Source: Catenulispora sp. GP43
Lineage (GTDB): Bacteria; Actinomycetota; Actinomycetes; Streptomycetales; Catenulisporaceae
Length of the DNA: 64,000 nt
Direction of reading: 5' to 3'
Assembly: GCF_041260665.1 (NCBI RefSeq)
Contig: NZ_JBGCCT010000026.1
Coordinates: 103,365 to 167,364 of the forward strand
The position numbers and the translations under genes are program-made. Below, in pieces: positions 17,196 through 26,508 of this stretch. Under the pieces are notes generated by a model. It ran no database searches. It was not told where the DNA came from and saw only the letters and a list, made by a program, of their open reading frames with translations. The stretch's first letter is position 1, and every line of letters begins with the position of its first letter.

Positions 17196-18143
17196 ATGCG
17201 TGAGCCCGAGCACCGGGACGTCAAGGACGCCGCCGACCGCCTGGCCGGGGTCATCAGGCCGCTGACGGTGGTTCCCGCCGACGCGGCCGCGGTGCCGGGG
17301 GTCCGGGTCCACCTGGCGCTGGAGTTCCTGCAGCACAGCGGCTCGTTCAAGGCGCGGGCGGCGGCCAACCTGACCGCCGCGCTGCTCGAGGCCGGGGCCA
17401 TGCCGGCGGCCGGGATGGTCACCTCGACCGGGCGCAACGCCGATCTCGGGGCGGCATGGGCCGGGCAGCGTTTCGGCGTGCCGGTCACCTCCTTCCTGGC
17501 GCGGGACGCGGCCCCGGTGATGGTCGAGCGGTTGCGCGGTTTCGGAGCCGACATGCGGGTCGGCGGGGCGTCGCAGGCCGAGGCGCAGCGGGCCGCCGCG
17601 GAGTTCGCCGCCCGGACCGGGGCCGTCGACGCCTACACCCACGACGAGGGGCTGACCTCGGCCGGGGCCGGGACCATCCTGCTGGAGCTGGTGCAGGCGG
17701 TCCCGGATCTGGACACCGTCGTGGTCGCCGTCGGGGCCGGCGGCATGTTCTCCGGCGTCACGGCCGCCGCCGACGCCCACGGTGTCCGCGTCGTCGGCGC
17801 CGAGCCCGAGGGGAGCCGGGCGCTGCGCGCGGCCCTGGACGCGCAGGAGGTCCGCGACGTCGACGTCGAGACGATCGCGGCCGACTCACTCGGCGCGCCG
17901 CGCGTCTCGGCCGCCGCGCTGGCCTGGGCCCGCAGCGCGGACATCCGCTCGGTGGTGGTGGACGACGCCGCGATCGTGGCGGCCCGCCGCTTCCTGTGGG
18001 AACGCCATCGGCTGGTGGTCGAACACGGATCGGCCACCGCGCTGGCGGTGCTGCGGGAGGGCGCCTACCGGCCCGAGCCCGGCGAGCGGGTCGGCGTCGT
18101 CCTGTGCGGCGCCAACACCGATCCGGCCGACCTCGGCCGGTAG
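17196..18143 (+). CDS. PLP-dependent threonine/serine dehydratase-family enzyme
   Basis: A 315-residue fold-type II PLP enzyme. The cofactor lysine is in LQHSGSFKARAA near residue 50, the glycine-rich phosphate loop is VAVGAGGMFSGV, and STGRNADLGAAWAGQ contacts substrate (classical threonine dehydratase has SxGNxxxG). The ATG at 17196 is preferred over GTG 17193 because GAGG then lies seven bases upstream. It would eliminate water from a hydroxy-amino acid to give a 2-oxoacid and ammonia; the substrate is not determinable here. Confidence 0.83.
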   Translation: MREPEHRDVKDAADRLAGVIRPLTVVPADAAAVPGVRVHLALEFLQHSGSFKARAAANLTAALLEAGAMPAAGMVTSTGRNADLGAAWAGQRFGVPVTSFLARDAAPVMVERLRGFGADMRVGGASQAEAQRAAAEFAARTGAVDAYTHDEGLTSAGAGTILLELVQAVPDLDTVVVAVGAGGMFSGVTAAADAHGVRVVGAEPEGSRALRAALDAQEVRDVDVETIAADSLGAPRVSAAALAWARSADIRSVVVDDAAIVAARRFLWERHRLVVEHGSATALAVLREGAYRPEPGERVGVVLCGANTDPADLGR

Positions 18144-18213
18144 GCGGCAGGCCGGCGGCCGATAGCCGATCACTCAGCCGACAAGCCGGTCAGCCGGTCA
18201 GCCGGTCTTCCGG

Positions 18214-21195
18214 TCAGTCGTCGCGGGCGTCGCCGGTCTCGCGGCCGTCGCCGGTCTCGCGGGCGTCGCCGGTCTCGCGGGCGTCGAGCCCGATCAGGAA
18301 GACGCGGATGTCATCGGCCTCGGGGACGGCCAGGGCGGTGTAGCAGTCCAGCGCCTCCTGGGCCGCGCGGCGGGCGGCGCCGATGTCGCCGCAGGCCCGG
18401 TACGCGCGCGCCAGGCCACCGTGGGCGCGCGCCTCCTCCGGCCGGTTGCCGGTCTCGCGGGCCAGCGCCAGCGCCGCGAGGTGCTCGGCGGCGGCGCGCC
18501 GCGGGTCGCCCGCCGCCAGCGCCGACTCGGCCCCGCCGTTGCGTGCGGCCGCCTCGTCGCTGCGGTTGCCGATCTCGCGGTACAGGTCCGCCGATTCCCG
18601 GTGGCGGGCGTCGGCGAGGCCGTACTCGCCCCGCTTGCGGTGCAGCAGGCCGAGCTTGTCGAGCACCAGCGCCTCGCCGCGCCGGTTGCCCAGCTCGCGG
18701 TGCAGGGCCAGCGCCGCGCCGAGGTGGGCGGGGGCGTCCTCGCCGCGGTCGGCGTGCTCCAGGGCCTCGGCGAGGTTGCCCAGGACGTGTGCCTCGCCCA
18801 CGCGGTTGCCGGTCTTCCAGGCCAGGGCCAGGGCCTGCTCGAAGAAGGCACAGGCCCGCTCCGGATCGCGCCGCCGCAGCGCGACGTTGCCGAGGGTGTT
18901 GGCCGCCCGCGCCTCGTCGTAGCCGTCGCCGAGTTCCCGGGCCAGCTCCAGGGCGACGGCCGAGTGCCGCTCGGCCGGTGCGTAGTGGCCCTGGCGCCAG
19001 TGGCTCCAGCCGAGGTTCGTGTGCGCGTGGGCTTCGGCCTGCCGGTCGCCCGAAATCCTGCTCGCCCGCAGTGCCGCGGTATGCAGGGCCACTGCCTCGT
19101 CGTGGTGGGAGTTGCCGTCCAGATACGGCCGCAGGATGGCCGCCGTCCGGCTGGTGTGGACGGGGGCGTCATCGGCGGCGTGCAGGGCGACGGCCTGGAG
19201 ATTCGCGCGCTCGGCAGCCAACCAGGCCGCCGCCTCCGACTCGGTGAGGTCCGGCGCGGAGTGTGAGGAAGCCGAGCCATAGGGGAACAGGACATCCACC
19301 GCGCCTTCGGCGGTCGCCAAGTAGTACGCCCGTAATCGGTGCAGCGCCGCATTCCGGTCGTCGGCTTCCACCTCGGCCTCCACCGTCGCCAGAGCGTGCT
19401 CGCGCAGCAGATCGTGGAAGCCGTAACGGCCCGGCTCCTGCTGGGTGAGCATGTGCGCGTCCAGCAACTCCTCCAGGAGGTCCTCCGCGTCGAAACCGTC
19501 GATCCCGGCGAGCGCCGCCGCGGCATCGGGGGCGATGTCGCGCCCCGGAGACAGCCCCAGGAGCCGGAACATCCCGCGCTGTTCCCCGGTCAGCTGCTGG
19601 TACGACAGCGCGAACGCGGCGGCGACACCCCGGTCGGCGGTGGACAGCTCGGTCAGGCGGCGGCGCTCGTCGCGCAGCCGGCCGGCGAGGTAGGCCACGG
19701 TCCAGCGGGGACGGTGGTGCAGCCGGGCCGCCGCGATGCGCACGGCCAGCGGCAGGAAGCCGCACAGCTGCAGCACGTCGAGCACGGCCAGCGGTTCGGC
19801 GTCGGCGCGCTCGCCGACGATGCTGCCGAACAGCGTGACCGCGTCCGCCGGCGACAGCAGGTCCATCGACAGCGCGCGGGCGCCGTCCAGGTCGACCAGC
19901 CGCCGCCGGCTGGTGACGATCAGGACGCTGGACGACGAACCCGGCAGCAGGGGCCTGACATGGCCGGCGTCGAGGGCGTTGTCCAGGACCGCGACCACCC
20001 GGCGCTCGGCGAGCCGCACCCGCCACAGGGCGCTGCGATCCGCGGTCGAGGCGGGGACCCGGTCCGCCGGGACGCCTATCTGCCGGAGCAGGACCTCCAG
20101 CGCCGCGCCCGCGGTGACCGGGGCGTGCCCCGCGGTGTGCGCGTGCAGGTCGATGAACAACTGACCGTCGGGGAAGCGGTCGGCCAGGCGGTGTGCGGCG
20201 CGGACCGCGAGGGCGGTCTTGCCGATGCCGGCCATGCCGTCGATGGTGACGACTCTCCCGATCGGCTCCCCGGACCTGGTCGCCGCTGGTGCCAGCTGTT
20301 CCAGCTCGGCGTTCCGGCCGGCGAAATCCGGGATGTCGTAGGGCAAGAAGTTCCATCGGACAGATCGCGCGGAGACGGCTGCGGCGACCGGAACGGCGGG
20401 CTGCGGCGCGGGGCGCTCGGATTCGGCGAGTTGCAGCGCGCCCCCGGCAAGCAAGTCACCGCGCAGAACTCCCTGCTCCAGTTCGGTGAACGCCCGTCCC
20501 GGATCAAGGCCCTGCTGCTCGGCCAGCAGGGCGCGGTAGGCGCGGGCGGCGGCCAGCGCGTCCGGCTGCCGCCCCGCCCGGTACAGGGCCAGCACCAGCT
20601 GTCCGACCAGGCGCTCCCGCAGCGGATGGGCCGCGGCCTGCGCCGCCAGCTCGTCGAGCACCTCGTCGTGCCGCCCGAGGCCGATCTCCAGCTCGGCCAG
20701 CCGCTCGACCGCGGCCAGGCGCCGGTCCTCCAGCCGGGCGCGGGCGTCGGCGACGAAGTCGCCCGGCACGCCGGCCAGCGCCTCACCGGTCCACAGGGCC
20801 AGCGCCGCACGCAGGTCGGCGATGGCGCCCTCGGGTTCCTCGGCGGCCCGGCGGACCGCCGCGGCCGTCAGGGCGTTGAAATCGTCGAGGTCCAGGCCGC
20901 CGGGCGAAGCCGGCCGGATCCGGTAGCCGGCGTCCGTGGTCTGGATCGAGTCCGCCGCGTCGGTGCCGCGCAGCGCCCGGCGGATGGCGGTGAGCGCCGC
21001 GTGGACCTGGGCGCGCGCGGTGTCCGGCTGGTCGATGCCCCAGACCGCGTCGATGATGCGCTCGGCACTGACCGGCCGCCGGGCGTTGACCAGGAGGTAT
21101 CCCAGGACCGCGCGATGCCGGGGGGTCAGCCGGGCGACCGGGCGGTCGCCGTCCAGCGCCTCGACCGTGCCCAGGACTGTGAACCGCACGCCCAC
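18214..21195 (-). CDS. AfsR/SARP-type transcriptional regulator with NB-ARC and TPR domains
   Basis: A regulator of about 993 residues. Order of domains: OmpR-like winged helix (VRFTVLGTVEAL to ERIIDAVWG), bacterial transcriptional activation domain (about 100-250), NB-ARC ATPase with Walker A DGMAGIGKTALAVRAAH, then TPR repeats rich in HTNLGWSHWRQGHYAPAERH-type units to the C-terminus. Start chosen at GTG 21195 after GGGGGAGG; GTG 21189 (VRFTVLG) is an alternative, and upstream ATGs at 21237 or 21399 would run into the divergent gene. SARPs usually activate secondary-metabolite genes; no biosynthetic cluster is visible here, so the target may be the divergent small-gene operon. The last residues are ETGDAR repeats. 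Confidence 0.88.
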   Translation of the reverse strand: MGVRFTVLGTVEALDGDRPVARLTPRHRAVLGYLLVNARRPVSAERIIDAVWGIDQPDTARAQVHAALTAIRRALRGTDAADSIQTTDAGYRIRPASPGGLDLDDFNALTAAAVRRAAEEPEGAIADLRAALALWTGEALAGVPGDFVADARARLEDRRLAAVERLAELEIGLGRHDEVLDELAAQAAAHPLRERLVGQLVLALYRAGRQPDALAAARAYRALLAEQQGLDPGRAFTELEQGVLRGDLLAGGALQLAESERPAPQPAVPVAAAVSARSVRWNFLPYDIPDFAGRNAELEQLAPAATRSGEPIGRVVTIDGMAGIGKTALAVRAAHRLADRFPDGQLFIDLHAHTAGHAPVTAGAALEVLLRQIGVPADRVPASTADRSALWRVRLAERRVVAVLDNALDAGHVRPLLPGSSSSVLIVTSRRRLVDLDGARALSMDLLSPADAVTLFGSIVGERADAEPLAVLDVLQLCGFLPLAVRIAAARLHHRPRWTVAYLAGRLRDERRRLTELSTADRGVAAAFALSYQQLTGEQRGMFRLLGLSPGRDIAPDAAAALAGIDGFDAEDLLEELLDAHMLTQQEPGRYGFHDLLREHALATVEAEVEADDRNAALHRLRAYYLATAEGAVDVLFPYGSASSHSAPDLTESEAAAWLAAERANLQAVALHAADDAPVHTSRTAAILRPYLDGNSHHDEAVALHTAALRASRISGDRQAEAHAHTNLGWSHWRQGHYAPAERHSAVALELARELGDGYDEARAANTLGNVALRRRDPERACAFFEQALALAWKTGNRVGEAHVLGNLAEALEHADRGEDAPAHLGAALALHRELGNRRGEALVLDKLGLLHRKRGEYGLADARHRESADLYREIGNRSDEAAARNGGAESALAAGDPRRAAAEHLAALALARETGNRPEEARAHGGLARAYRACGDIGAARRAAQEALDCYTALAVPEADDIRVFLIGLDARETGDARETGDGRETGDARDD
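18223..18288 (-). repeat. 18-bp tandem repeat at the 3' end of the AfsR-like gene
   Basis: Three full and one partial copy of a GC-rich 18-mer encode ETGDAR/ETGDGR units at the extreme C-terminus. Similar short GGTCAGCC repeats continue past the stop to about 18180. This looks like replication-slippage expansion. Confidence 0.75.
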
Positions 21196-21295
21196 CAGGC
21201 CTCCCCCGCCGTGACAGTGGGCCGACAGCCGGCTCATCGTGAGCTCATCGTCGGCGCATCGAGAATCTATCAAGGCCACCGGCGAGTGTTCTCGC

Positions 21296-21871
21296 ATGAC
21301 AGCACTCCCCCAGATCGAACCGGAGGTCGCGACCGGGGTCGCCGCCGAACTGCTGGCCGAGGCGCAGCGGACGTTCGGGATCACGCCGAACTTCGTCAAG
21401 GCTCTGGCGAACAGTCCGGCCGCGCTGCGCGGGTACCTGGCGTTCGTCGGCGCGCTGCGGGACGGCGGGCTGTCGGCGGCGACCCGCGAGCAGCTCGCGC
21501 TGCTGGTCGCGCAGGAGAACCGGTGCGACTACTGCCTGTCGGTCCACGCCTATGTGGGCGAACGGCTCGCCGGCCTCACCGCCGAGGACGTCGACCGGGC
21601 CCGGGCCGGGCAGGCCGCCGACGAGCGGACCGCCCGGGTGCTCGATCTGGCCGGGGCACTGCTGCGGCGGCGGGGCGCGCTCACCGACGAGGAAGTCGAC
21701 GCGGCCCGGGCCGTGCTGTCCTGCGCCGAGTTCGTCGAGGTCATCGCGCATGTGGCGCTCGACGTCTTCGGCAACTACCTGGCCCTGGCCGGCCGGATCG
21801 GCATCGACTGGCCCCTGGTCCGGCACGACGACCCGTCCGGAGGCGGCTCCGAAGCCGTCTCCGACCACTGA
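21296..21871 (+). CDS. AhpD/carboxymuconolactone-decarboxylase-like peroxidase-related protein
   Basis: A 191-residue protein with the AhpD core: EQLALLVAQENRCDYCLSVHAY contains the redox CxxC (Cys-Asp-Tyr-Cys) followed three residues later by His, the arrangement of alkylhydroperoxidase D and its peroxidase-related relatives. Preceding TFGITPNFVKALANSP is typical of the subgroup. ATG 21296 is used because the frame upstream overlaps the regulator's promoter. It is first of three small co-directional genes and diverges from the AfsR-like regulator, suggesting control by it. Confidence 0.8.
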   Translation: MTALPQIEPEVATGVAAELLAEAQRTFGITPNFVKALANSPAALRGYLAFVGALRDGGLSAATREQLALLVAQENRCDYCLSVHAYVGERLAGLTAEDVDRARAGQAADERTARVLDLAGALLRRRGALTDEEVDAARAVLSCAEFVEVIAHVALDVFGNYLALAGRIGIDWPLVRHDDPSGGGSEAVSDH

Positions 21872-21899
21872 GAACCACACACCGAGAAAGAGGGAACCC

Positions 21900-22352
21900 G
21901 TGGAACCCCGTATGACCAACCCGGCGAACGTCCTCGACGGCGCGATGCAGCCGATCATGGACCTGTTCAAGGCGATCCACTCCGGCGGAGTCCCGGACGC
22001 CACCCTGGAACTGGTCCACCTGCGCGCCAGCCAGATCAACGGCTGCGGCCCGTGCGTGGACGCCGGGGTCAAGAGCCTGCGGAAGCTCGGCGAGTCCGAC
22101 GAGCGCATCGGCCTGGCCGGCGCCTGGCGCGAGACGCCGTACTTCACCGACGCCGAGCGCGCCGCGCTGGCCCTGGCCGAGGCCGCCACCCGGCTGGCCG
22201 ACCGGCCGGACGCCGTGTCCGACGACGTGTGGGACGCCGCCAGCAGCCACTTCGACGACAAGGGCCTGGCCGCGCTGATCCTGATGATCGCGGTCACCAA
22301 CCTGTTCAACCGGCTCAACGTCACCACCCGCCAGATCGCCGGCGCCTGGTAG
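21900..22352 (+). CDS. carboxymuconolactone decarboxylase-family protein (second AhpD-like)
   Basis: A 150-residue CMD/AhpD-like protein. The core LVHLRASQINGCGPCVDAG keeps the CxxC, but the His normally found four residues after the second Cys is Gly, so peroxidase chemistry may be altered. The C-terminal NLFNRLNVTTRQIAGAW is family-typical. GTG 21900 is chosen since GAGGG lies five bases upstream, while ATG 21912 has no site at good distance. It is co-transcribed with its neighbours. Confidence 0.8.
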   Translation: MEPRMTNPANVLDGAMQPIMDLFKAIHSGGVPDATLELVHLRASQINGCGPCVDAGVKSLRKLGESDERIGLAGAWRETPYFTDAERAALALAEAATRLADRPDAVSDDVWDAASSHFDDKGLAALILMIAVTNLFNRLNVTTRQIAGAW

Positions 22353-22366
22353 CCGGGGATCCAGCG

Positions 22367-22657
22367 ATGACCTTCATCAGAACGCACTCCTACTCCGTCG
22401 CTCCGGACGACCTCGACGAGTTCCTGGAGCACCGCGCCTCGCTCATCGCCACGATCCGGGCCTCGCACACCGGCCTGTCGGAGGTCCGGCTGGTCCGGCT
22501 CGACGACGGCACCTACACCGACGCCTGGCACTGGGACAGCCTCGAGCAGCGTGACGCGGCGCTGAGCGCGATCGCCACCTTCACCGACGCGCCGGCGGCC
22601 ATGGCGCTCACCCGCGACGGGTCGAGGAGCGACGGCGAGACCGTCGACCTGCGGTAG
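22367..22657 (+). CDS. small ABM-like (antibiotic biosynthesis monooxygenase fold) protein
   Basis: A 96-residue protein with a ferredoxin-like dimeric alpha-beta barrel pattern: FIRTHSYSVAPDDLDEFLEHRASLIATI, then GLSEVRLVRLDDGTYTDAWHWDS. Such proteins are cofactor-free monooxygenases, haem-degrading enzymes or simple binding proteins. It follows the CMD gene by 14 bases and precedes a strong hairpin, so it ends the three-gene operon. Confidence 0.65.
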   Translation: MTFIRTHSYSVAPDDLDEFLEHRASLIATIRASHTGLSEVRLVRLDDGTYTDAWHWDSLEQRDAALSAIATFTDAPAAMALTRDGSRSDGETVDLR

Positions 22658-22664
22658 CCGGCCC

Positions 22665-22706
22665 GTCCGGCCGCTTCTCGCCTGAGGGGGAGGGAAGCGG
22701 CCGGAC
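22665..22706 (+). terminator. strong hairpin terminator
   Basis: GTCCGGCCGCTTC pairs perfectly with GAAGCGGCCGGAC (13 bp) around a 16-base loop, eight bases after the stop of the ABM-like gene. Confidence 0.8.
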
Positions 22707-22879
22707 GATGCGGCGCGAAGAGGACTTTGTGAGGACTACCCGGCGCCTGGAACGGCCCCATCGGGCCTGTGCGGACATGAGTTCGTTAGAAGCCCGGCAG
22801 CCCCGGCACGGCAGTGCCACGCTGGGGAGCATCCTGATTTGCCAGGGTATGGGTGGCGGGCGCTGGGAGGGCACTAGCC

Positions 22880-25654
22880 GTGCTTTTAGGACGCGATCGG
22901 GAGTCCGCACGGACCGAGGAGTCGTTGGACCGGGCGTGCTCCGGCAGCGGCGAGATCCTGCTGCTGCGGGGCGATCCCGGCATCGGCAAGAGCGTGCTGT
23001 TGGCGTGGACGGTCGAGCGCGCCGCCGAGCGGATGCTGGTGTTGCAGGCCCGCGGTTTCGAGACCGAGGCCGAGATCGGGTACAGCGTGCTGGCTGATCT
23101 GTGCCGGCCGTTGGGCGCCGAGATCGCGGAGCTGCCGGAGCTGCTGCGGGAGGCGTTGCAGACCGCGATCGGGGCGGCGGCCGGCAGCGGCGCGGGCAGC
23201 AGCACGTTCGCCGTCGGGCGGGCGCTGACCGTGCTGCTGCAGAACGTGGCGGCGCACCAGCCGGTCCTCATCGCCCTGGACGACGGGCACTGGGCCGACG
23301 AGGCCTCGGCCTACGCGCTGGCGTTCGCGGCGCGGCGGCTCGGGGACGCGGCGACCACCGTGCTCATCACCCTGCGCAACGGCGAGCCGAGCGTCTTCGA
23401 CGGCCTGGACGCGCCCTCGATCGAGCTCTCGCCGCTGGACCGGGCCGCGGCCGAGGTACTGATCGGCGCCGAGGCGGCGCGGCGGGTCGGGCCGCGGATG
23501 GCCGAGCACATCCACCGGGCCGCGCAGGGCAACCCGCTGGCGCTGCTGGAGTTGGCCGACGCGGCGCTCAGCGGCCGGCTGGACCCCGACGACGGCCAGG
23601 TCGTGCCGTCCGGACCGCGCCTGGAGCACGCCTTCGCCACCCGCCTGAAGCGGCTGCCGGAGCGCTGCACCAGGGCCCTGATGGTGGTGGCGACCAGCTA
23701 CACCGGCGGGCTGGCCGAGACCGCCGGCGCCATGGCCCGGCTCGGGCTGTCGGCGTTCGACCTGGACCTGGCCCGGATGGAGCGCCTGGTGTGGGAGGAC
23801 GGCGACCGCTGGCAGATGCGGCACCCGGTGTTCCGCTCGGCCGCCTACCAGCACTACCCGCCGGCCGAGCGGCGGCTGGTGCACCAGGCCTTCGCCGACT
23901 GGCTGGCCGACAACGGCGGCGACGTGGGCGGGACGTTCCTGGCCGACCAGCGCGCCTGGCATGCGGCCGCGGCGGCGCTGCCCGGCGACGAGGAGGCGGC
24001 CGGGCTCCTGGCCGAGGCCGCCGACGCGGCCCGCTCCCGCGGCGCCCTGGCCGCGGCCCGGCGGGCGTATCTGCGGACCCGGGAGCTCAGCGCCGAGCCG
24101 GAGATCGGGGCCTTGATGTCGATCGGCGCCGCCGAGTGCGCCCAGGTCTCCGGCGACGTGGAGGCCGCGCAGATCCTGGCCCGCGACGCGCTGCGGTACT
24201 CGCGCTCGCCCGCCGTGGCCAACGCTGCCAACCGGGTCCTGCACCAGATCACGCTGGCCCGGGCCGGCGCGCAGGAAGTGCTGGAGTTGTTCGAGGCCGA
24301 CGCCGACGAGGTGGCCGCGCACGACCCCGATCTGGCCGCGTCCTACCTCGGCGCGGCGGCGGCCACCGCGATCACCGCGACCCGCCTGCACGACACGCTG
24401 CGGCTCAGCGCCAAGGGTGTGGCCCTGACGCCCTCGTGCACCGGCACCGGCGCGGCCGCCGCCCGCACCATCAACGCCTTCGGCCTGGTCAGCATGGGAC
24501 GCGCCCCCGAGTCGGCCCGGGTGATGGCCGACTACTTCCCGGCGTTCCGCGAGGCCGACCCCTGGCGCCAGAGCTTCGAGACCGTCGGGGTCACCGGCAT
24601 GGTGCTGATCTGGCTGGGGATGACCGGCAAGGCCGGGGAGTACATCAGCCGCACCGCGCGCCTGCTGCGCCAGGCCGGCGCCGAGGAACACCTGCCGCTG
24701 CTGCTGATCCCGCAGGTCCTGCTGTCCATCCGCAAGGGCGATTTCGCCGCCGCGCACAAGGCGGTCGAGGAGTCCCGGCGCCTCGGCGGCGAACTCGGGC
24801 AGCGCCAGGTCGCCCCGCTCGCCGTGGGCCTGGCCGCCCGGCTGGCGGCGCTGCGCGGCAACTTCACCCGCGCCCGCGACCTGGCCACCGCGACCGAGCA
24901 GCTGACCGAGGCCACCGGCGCCACCTTCTACCGCGACATCGCGAATACCGCCGTGGGCTCGGCGGACCTGGCGCAGGCCCGGCACCGGGAGGCGGTGTCG
25001 GTGCTGGCCGGCGTCCGCGAGCGCCTGCTCGCCGGCGGCGTGGTCGAGCACAGCCTGTTCATGCCGACCTTCGGCGACTACATCGAGGCCCTGATCCGCC
25101 TCGGCGCCGCCGATCAGGCCCGCGACGAGATCGCCGAGGAACTCCCCCGCGCCGAGACCGGAGGCCTGCCGGCCACGCTGGCGGTCGTCTACCGCTGCCA
25201 GGCACAGGTCCTGCCGCCGGCGGAAGCGGCGCCCTGGTTCGACCGGGCGCTGGCCGCGCACGCAGACTCGGTCGACGCCTTCGAGCAGGCGCGCACCCAC
25301 CTCGCCTACGGCCGTTTCCTGCGCGAGGACGGCGATCCGACCCCGGCCGGACGTCTGCTGACGGCGGCGGCCTCGGCCTTCACCACGATGGGCGCCGATT
25401 CGTGGCTGGAGGAGGCCGAGACCGAGCTGGACCTGCTGCTTCTGCCGGCGGAGCTGTCCGGCGCGCGGCTGGCGACGCAGGAGCGGCGCGTCATGCGGCT
25501 GGCGGCGGAGGGTGCGACGAACGGCCAGATCTCGGAGGCGCTGGGGATCGCGCCGCGGGCGGTGGACGACTACGTGGAGCAGGTGCTCCACAAGCTAGGT
25601 GTGCGCCAGCGGTCGCAGTTGGCCGGGCTGCTTCAGAAGGGCGCCGACAGGTAG
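22880..25654 (+). CDS. large ATP-binding LuxR-family (LAL) regulator
   Basis: A 924-residue LAL regulator. N-terminal LLGRDRESARTEESLDRA leads into an AAA-type ATPase with Walker A GDPGIGKS (residues 31-38) and Walker B LIALDDGHWAD; a long helical-repeat middle follows; the C-terminus is a LuxR helix-turn-helix, ATQERRVMRLAAEGATNGQI then LGIAPRAVDDYVEQVLHKLG. Start is GTG 22880, eight bases after GGGAGGG. LAL proteins often control sugar utilisation or secondary metabolism; the neighbouring genes do not reveal the target. Confidence 0.88.
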   Translation: MLLGRDRESARTEESLDRACSGSGEILLLRGDPGIGKSVLLAWTVERAAERMLVLQARGFETEAEIGYSVLADLCRPLGAEIAELPELLREALQTAIGAAAGSGAGSSTFAVGRALTVLLQNVAAHQPVLIALDDGHWADEASAYALAFAARRLGDAATTVLITLRNGEPSVFDGLDAPSIELSPLDRAAAEVLIGAEAARRVGPRMAEHIHRAAQGNPLALLELADAALSGRLDPDDGQVVPSGPRLEHAFATRLKRLPERCTRALMVVATSYTGGLAETAGAMARLGLSAFDLDLARMERLVWEDGDRWQMRHPVFRSAAYQHYPPAERRLVHQAFADWLADNGGDVGGTFLADQRAWHAAAAALPGDEEAAGLLAEAADAARSRGALAAARRAYLRTRELSAEPEIGALMSIGAAECAQVSGDVEAAQILARDALRYSRSPAVANAANRVLHQITLARAGAQEVLELFEADADEVAAHDPDLAASYLGAAAATAITATRLHDTLRLSAKGVALTPSCTGTGAAAARTINAFGLVSMGRAPESARVMADYFPAFREADPWRQSFETVGVTGMVLIWLGMTGKAGEYISRTARLLRQAGAEEHLPLLLIPQVLLSIRKGDFAAAHKAVEESRRLGGELGQRQVAPLAVGLAARLAALRGNFTRARDLATATEQLTEATGATFYRDIANTAVGSADLAQARHREAVSVLAGVRERLLAGGVVEHSLFMPTFGDYIEALIRLGAADQARDEIAEELPRAETGGLPATLAVVYRCQAQVLPPAEAAPWFDRALAAHADSVDAFEQARTHLAYGRFLREDGDPTPAGRLLTAAASAFTTMGADSWLEEAETELDLLLLPAELSGARLATQERRVMRLAAEGATNGQISEALGIAPRAVDDYVEQVLHKLGVRQRSQLAGLLQKGADR

Positions 25655-25681
25655 GACGGCGGCCTGACGGCCTGATGACCC

Positions 25682-25701
25682 GCACACCCCGGGTGGTGTG
25701 C
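25682..25701 (+). terminator. weak hairpin after the LuxR-family gene
   Basis: GCACACC and GGTGTGC form a 7-bp stem with a 6-base loop, 27 bases past the stop codon. Confidence 0.35.
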
Positions 25702-25773
25702 CGATCGACCGTGCCATCGGCCGCTGACCAGGCCCGCGTCCGGCCGCCCGGTTCCCACTTTGCGAAACGGCAT

Positions 25774-25817
25774 CGTTTCGATACGATGGAGTTCCGAGAC
25801 GACCTCGTATCGATACA
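25774..25817. promoter_or_regulatory. twin TetR operators upstream of the efflux operon
   Basis: CGTTTCGATACG (25774-25785) and CGTATCGATACA (25806-25817) each differ by one base from the perfect palindrome CGTATCGATACG. Their centres are 32 bp apart, about three helical turns, so repressor dimers would bind on one face of DNA. They stand 32 bases upstream of the TetR start. An overlapping inverted repeat CGAAAC-N6-GTTTCG starts at 25763. Confidence 0.65.
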
Positions 25818-25848
25818 AACTCGTTCAGCATGGAGTGGGTGAGCCCCG

Positions 25849-26508
25849 ATGACGCAGACCAGCCAGGCGACCCAGCCCGGCCCCGCCCCCGGCCGCAAGC
25901 GTGACGCCTCCCGCGACGACGCCCTGTGCCAGGCGGCTCTGGAGCTGCTGGCTGAGGTCGGCTACGACCGCCTGACGATCGACGCCGTCGCCGCGCGCGC
26001 CGGGGCCGGCAAGGCGACGTGCTACCGCCGCTGGGCCGGCAAGCCCGAGCTGGTCGTCGACGCCGTCGGCCGGATGAAGGCCCAGCCCGAGCTGCCGGAC
26101 ACCGGCACGCTGCGCGGCGACCTCGTCGAGCTCACCTGCCACTTCCACGACACCGAGGACGCCGCCTTCCGCACCGACGTCCAGGCCGGCCTGGTCTCGG
26201 GCCTGGTCCGGGACGCCAAGCTCCGCGAGGTGTTCGCCGAGCACTTCATCGCGCCCCGCAAGGCGGTGTTCCGCGCCGTCTTCGACCAGGCCGTCGAACG
26301 CGGCGAGATCGCGCCGCTGCCGAACTACGAGCTGCTGTCCGACATCGTGCCGTCCATGGTCTTCCACCGGATGATCATGACCGGCAGAGCGCCGGCCCCG
26401 GACTTCGTCCAGACGGTGATCGACCAGATCGTGCTGCCGCTCACCACCCAGACCCCGAACCAGAGCCACACCCAGAGCCCCGCCCAGACAAGGACCTTCT
26501 CGTCATGA
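25849..26508 (+). CDS. TetR-family repressor of the MFS efflux gene
   Basis: A 219-residue TetR protein. The helix-turn-helix spans CQAALELLAEVGYDRLTIDA to VAARAGAGKATCYRRWAGK (about residues 25-65), the variant with YRRW seen in many TetR/MFS pairs, followed by a TetR_C ligand-binding domain. Its stop overlaps the MFS start (ATGA). Two palindromes upstream should allow autorepression, with the drug substrate as inducer. Confidence 0.9.
   Translation: MTQTSQATQPGPAPGRKRDASRDDALCQAALELLAEVGYDRLTIDAVAARAGAGKATCYRRWAGKPELVVDAVGRMKAQPELPDTGTLRGDLVELTCHFHDTEDAAFRTDVQAGLVSGLVRDAKLREVFAEHFIAPRKAVFRAVFDQAVERGEIAPLPNYELLSDIVPSMVFHRMIMTGRAPAPDFVQTVIDQIVLPLTTQTPNQSHTQSPAQTRTFSS

Noticed and set aside
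21196..21399. N-terminal extension of the AfsR-like gene from ATG 21399
   Set aside because: It overlaps the divergent CMD gene start and adds residues not seen in SARP proteins, which begin at the VRFTVLG-like strand.
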